Assembly: GCA_003456855.1 (NCBI GenBank)
Contig: DMOO01000182.1
Span: forward strand, 1 to 13,161
Reading direction: 5' to 3'
Source: Sphaerochaeta sp.
GTDB lineage: Bacteria; Spirochaetota; Spirochaetia; Sphaerochaetales; Sphaerochaetaceae
DNA length: 13,161 nt
Shown: piece after piece, positions 12,389 to 13,161 of the stretch
Numbering within the stretch: position 1 is the first letter of the stretch
Layout of the letters: each line of letters starts with the position of its first letter
Program-made: the position numbers and the translations under genes
The notes under the pieces: generated by a model
The model's database searches: none
What the model was told of the DNA's origin: nothing
The model's input: only the letters and a program-made list of their open reading frames with translations

Positions 12389-13161
12389 ATGAAGAGCATG
12401 ACAGCATATGGCTATGCAGAGTTCCAGAACGAGAACTACGTGATGGTTATGGAGCTCAAGAGCTACAACAACAGATATCTTGAGATAAGCTTCAATGCAC
12501 CACCATATCTTTCAGCCTATGAGAATGTGATCACAACGCTGATCAAGGAGCATGCCCAGCGTGGACACATTGACCTCTCGATCAGGGTCAAGAACATCAA
12601 GAGCAACGTTGAGGTCAGCGTAGACACCGATGTGGCCAAGGCCTACATCAAGGCCATCAAAGAGGTCTATGACCTGGCCAAGGATCTTAATCCAAAGTTC
12701 AACATGGGTGACATTCTCTCCCAGGATGGTGTCCTCTCAAGTATCAGAACCGATGGAATCGAAGCATATAAGGAAGGCCTGGACCACTGTGCGGAACTCG
12801 TTCTGAAGCAGTTCGATGAGGCCAAGGCACGTGAAGGGCTGGTCACCAAGAACGACCTTGCCGGAAAGATCGATGCAATCGCCAAGTCCCTGGATGTTGT
12901 CAAGGCCAACGTCGACGGTCTTGAGGTGATGATCCGCAAGAACCTCACCGACAGGATCCACGAGATGCTGGGAGACCAGCACTATGACGAGAACAGGATC
13001 CTGACCGAGGTTGCCGTCATGCTGAACAGATATACCATCAACGAGGAGGTCGTCAGGCTTGGCGCCCACATAGCCGAGTTCAGGAAGCTTCTCAAGAGCG
13101 AGGAGGCTGTAGGCAAGAGGATGGACTTCCTCTGCCAGGAGATGAACCGGGAAATCAACAC
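12389..13161 (+). CDS. yicC: YicC family endoribonuclease, 3' end outside window
   Basis: YicC-family protein; the E. coli member is an endoribonuclease linked to small-RNA turnover. 257 codons are visible of a family length near 290, so about 35 residues are missing. The family start is clear: MKSMTAYGYAEF matches the usual KSMTGFG opening, with Ala6 where Gly-Phe is common. ELKSYNNRYLEI follows (residues 22-33; usual IKSVN-RFLDI), then QRGHIDLSIRV. Near the cut end lies GKRMDFLCQEMNREIN, the conserved C-terminal DUF1732 segment. AGGGAGG (12377-12383) is 5 nt before the ATG, a strong ribosome site. In many bacteria yicC precedes gmk and rpoZ, but the downstream context is not visible. Confidence 0.93.
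   Translation, partial: MKSMTAYGYAEFQNENYVMVMELKSYNNRYLEISFNAPPYLSAYENVITTLIKEHAQRGHIDLSIRVKNIKSNVEVSVDTDVAKAYIKAIKEVYDLAKDLNPKFNMGDILSQDGVLSSIRTDGIEAYKEGLDHCAELVLKQFDEAKAREGLVTKNDLAGKIDAIAKSLDVVKANVDGLEVMIRKNLTDRIHEMLGDQHYDENRILTEVAVMLNRYTINEEVVRLGAHIAEFRKLLKSEEAVGKRMDFLCQEMNREIN

Noticed and set aside
12196..12483. Plus-strand 95-codon frame overlapping the zinc-ribbon gene and the yicC start
   Set aside because: It crosses the terminator at 12342-12370 and is out of phase with the conserved YicC start and the CxxC protein.
1..13161. Mobile elements, CRISPR arrays, defence or toxin systems
   Set aside because: I found no transposase, integrase, spaced repeat array, tRNA or defence-family motif on either strand; base and codon use look uniform across the window.

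Overview
The window is about 13.2 kb of bacterial chromosome, roughly 50-55 % G+C by eye. Genes are tightly packed on both strands and rich in AGA/AGG arginine codons. Nearly everything is core metabolism or information processing. I see no phage, insertion sequence, CRISPR array, rRNA or tRNA. A cleaved outer-membrane-type beta-barrel protein with a terminal Phe, the 54-residue zinc-ribbon protein, and the style of the DinB and YicC proteins suggest a diderm spirochaete (Sphaerochaeta/Treponema-like). That assignment is an inference from protein style, not a search result.

Layout. (1) 1-1761 (+): 3' part of topB (DNA topoisomerase III), closed by a strong terminator. (2) 1893-3499 (+): plsC and a diacylglycerol-kinase-family lipid kinase, ending in a hairpin shared with the convergent genes. 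(3) 3559-6091 (-), in transcription order: trmL, an exported transglutaminase-like protein, and a GT2-like glycosyltransferase. (4) 6210-9632 (+): serS, pncB and a PAP2 phosphatase, an operon with 11-nt spacings and overlaps. (5) 9601-10806 (-): dinB, whose 3' end overlaps the PAP2 gene by 32 bp. (6) 10871-12087 (+): a small TSCPD-domain protein coupled by a 4-nt overlap to an outer-membrane beta-barrel protein. (7) 12153-12317 (+): a 54-aa zinc-ribbon protein with a consensus promoter and its own terminator. (8) 12389-13161 (+): yicC, cut by the window end.

How the genes fit together. PlsC makes phosphatidate, the lipid kinase may make it from diacylglycerol, and PAP2 enzymes can remove its phosphate, so the window holds a plausible phosphatidate/diacylglycerol set, though in two separate units. 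TopB and DinB handle DNA topology and lesion bypass. SerS, TrmL and YicC act on tRNA or RNA. PncB salvages nicotinate into NAD.

The most interesting signal is regulatory. Three genes (the glycosyltransferase, dinB and the TSCPD gene) lack a Shine-Dalgarno sequence and instead have a -10 hexamer 6-7 nt before the start codon, with a -35-like element 17 bp further up. This is the geometry of leaderless mRNAs. Two of the three are divergent and share the same -35 bases. The trmL/serS divergent pair also has overlapping -10 elements. I did not find a convincing new multi-gene system. The other leads are a zinc-finger-plus-basic tail on TopB and the pairing of the TSCPD protein with an outer-membrane protein.
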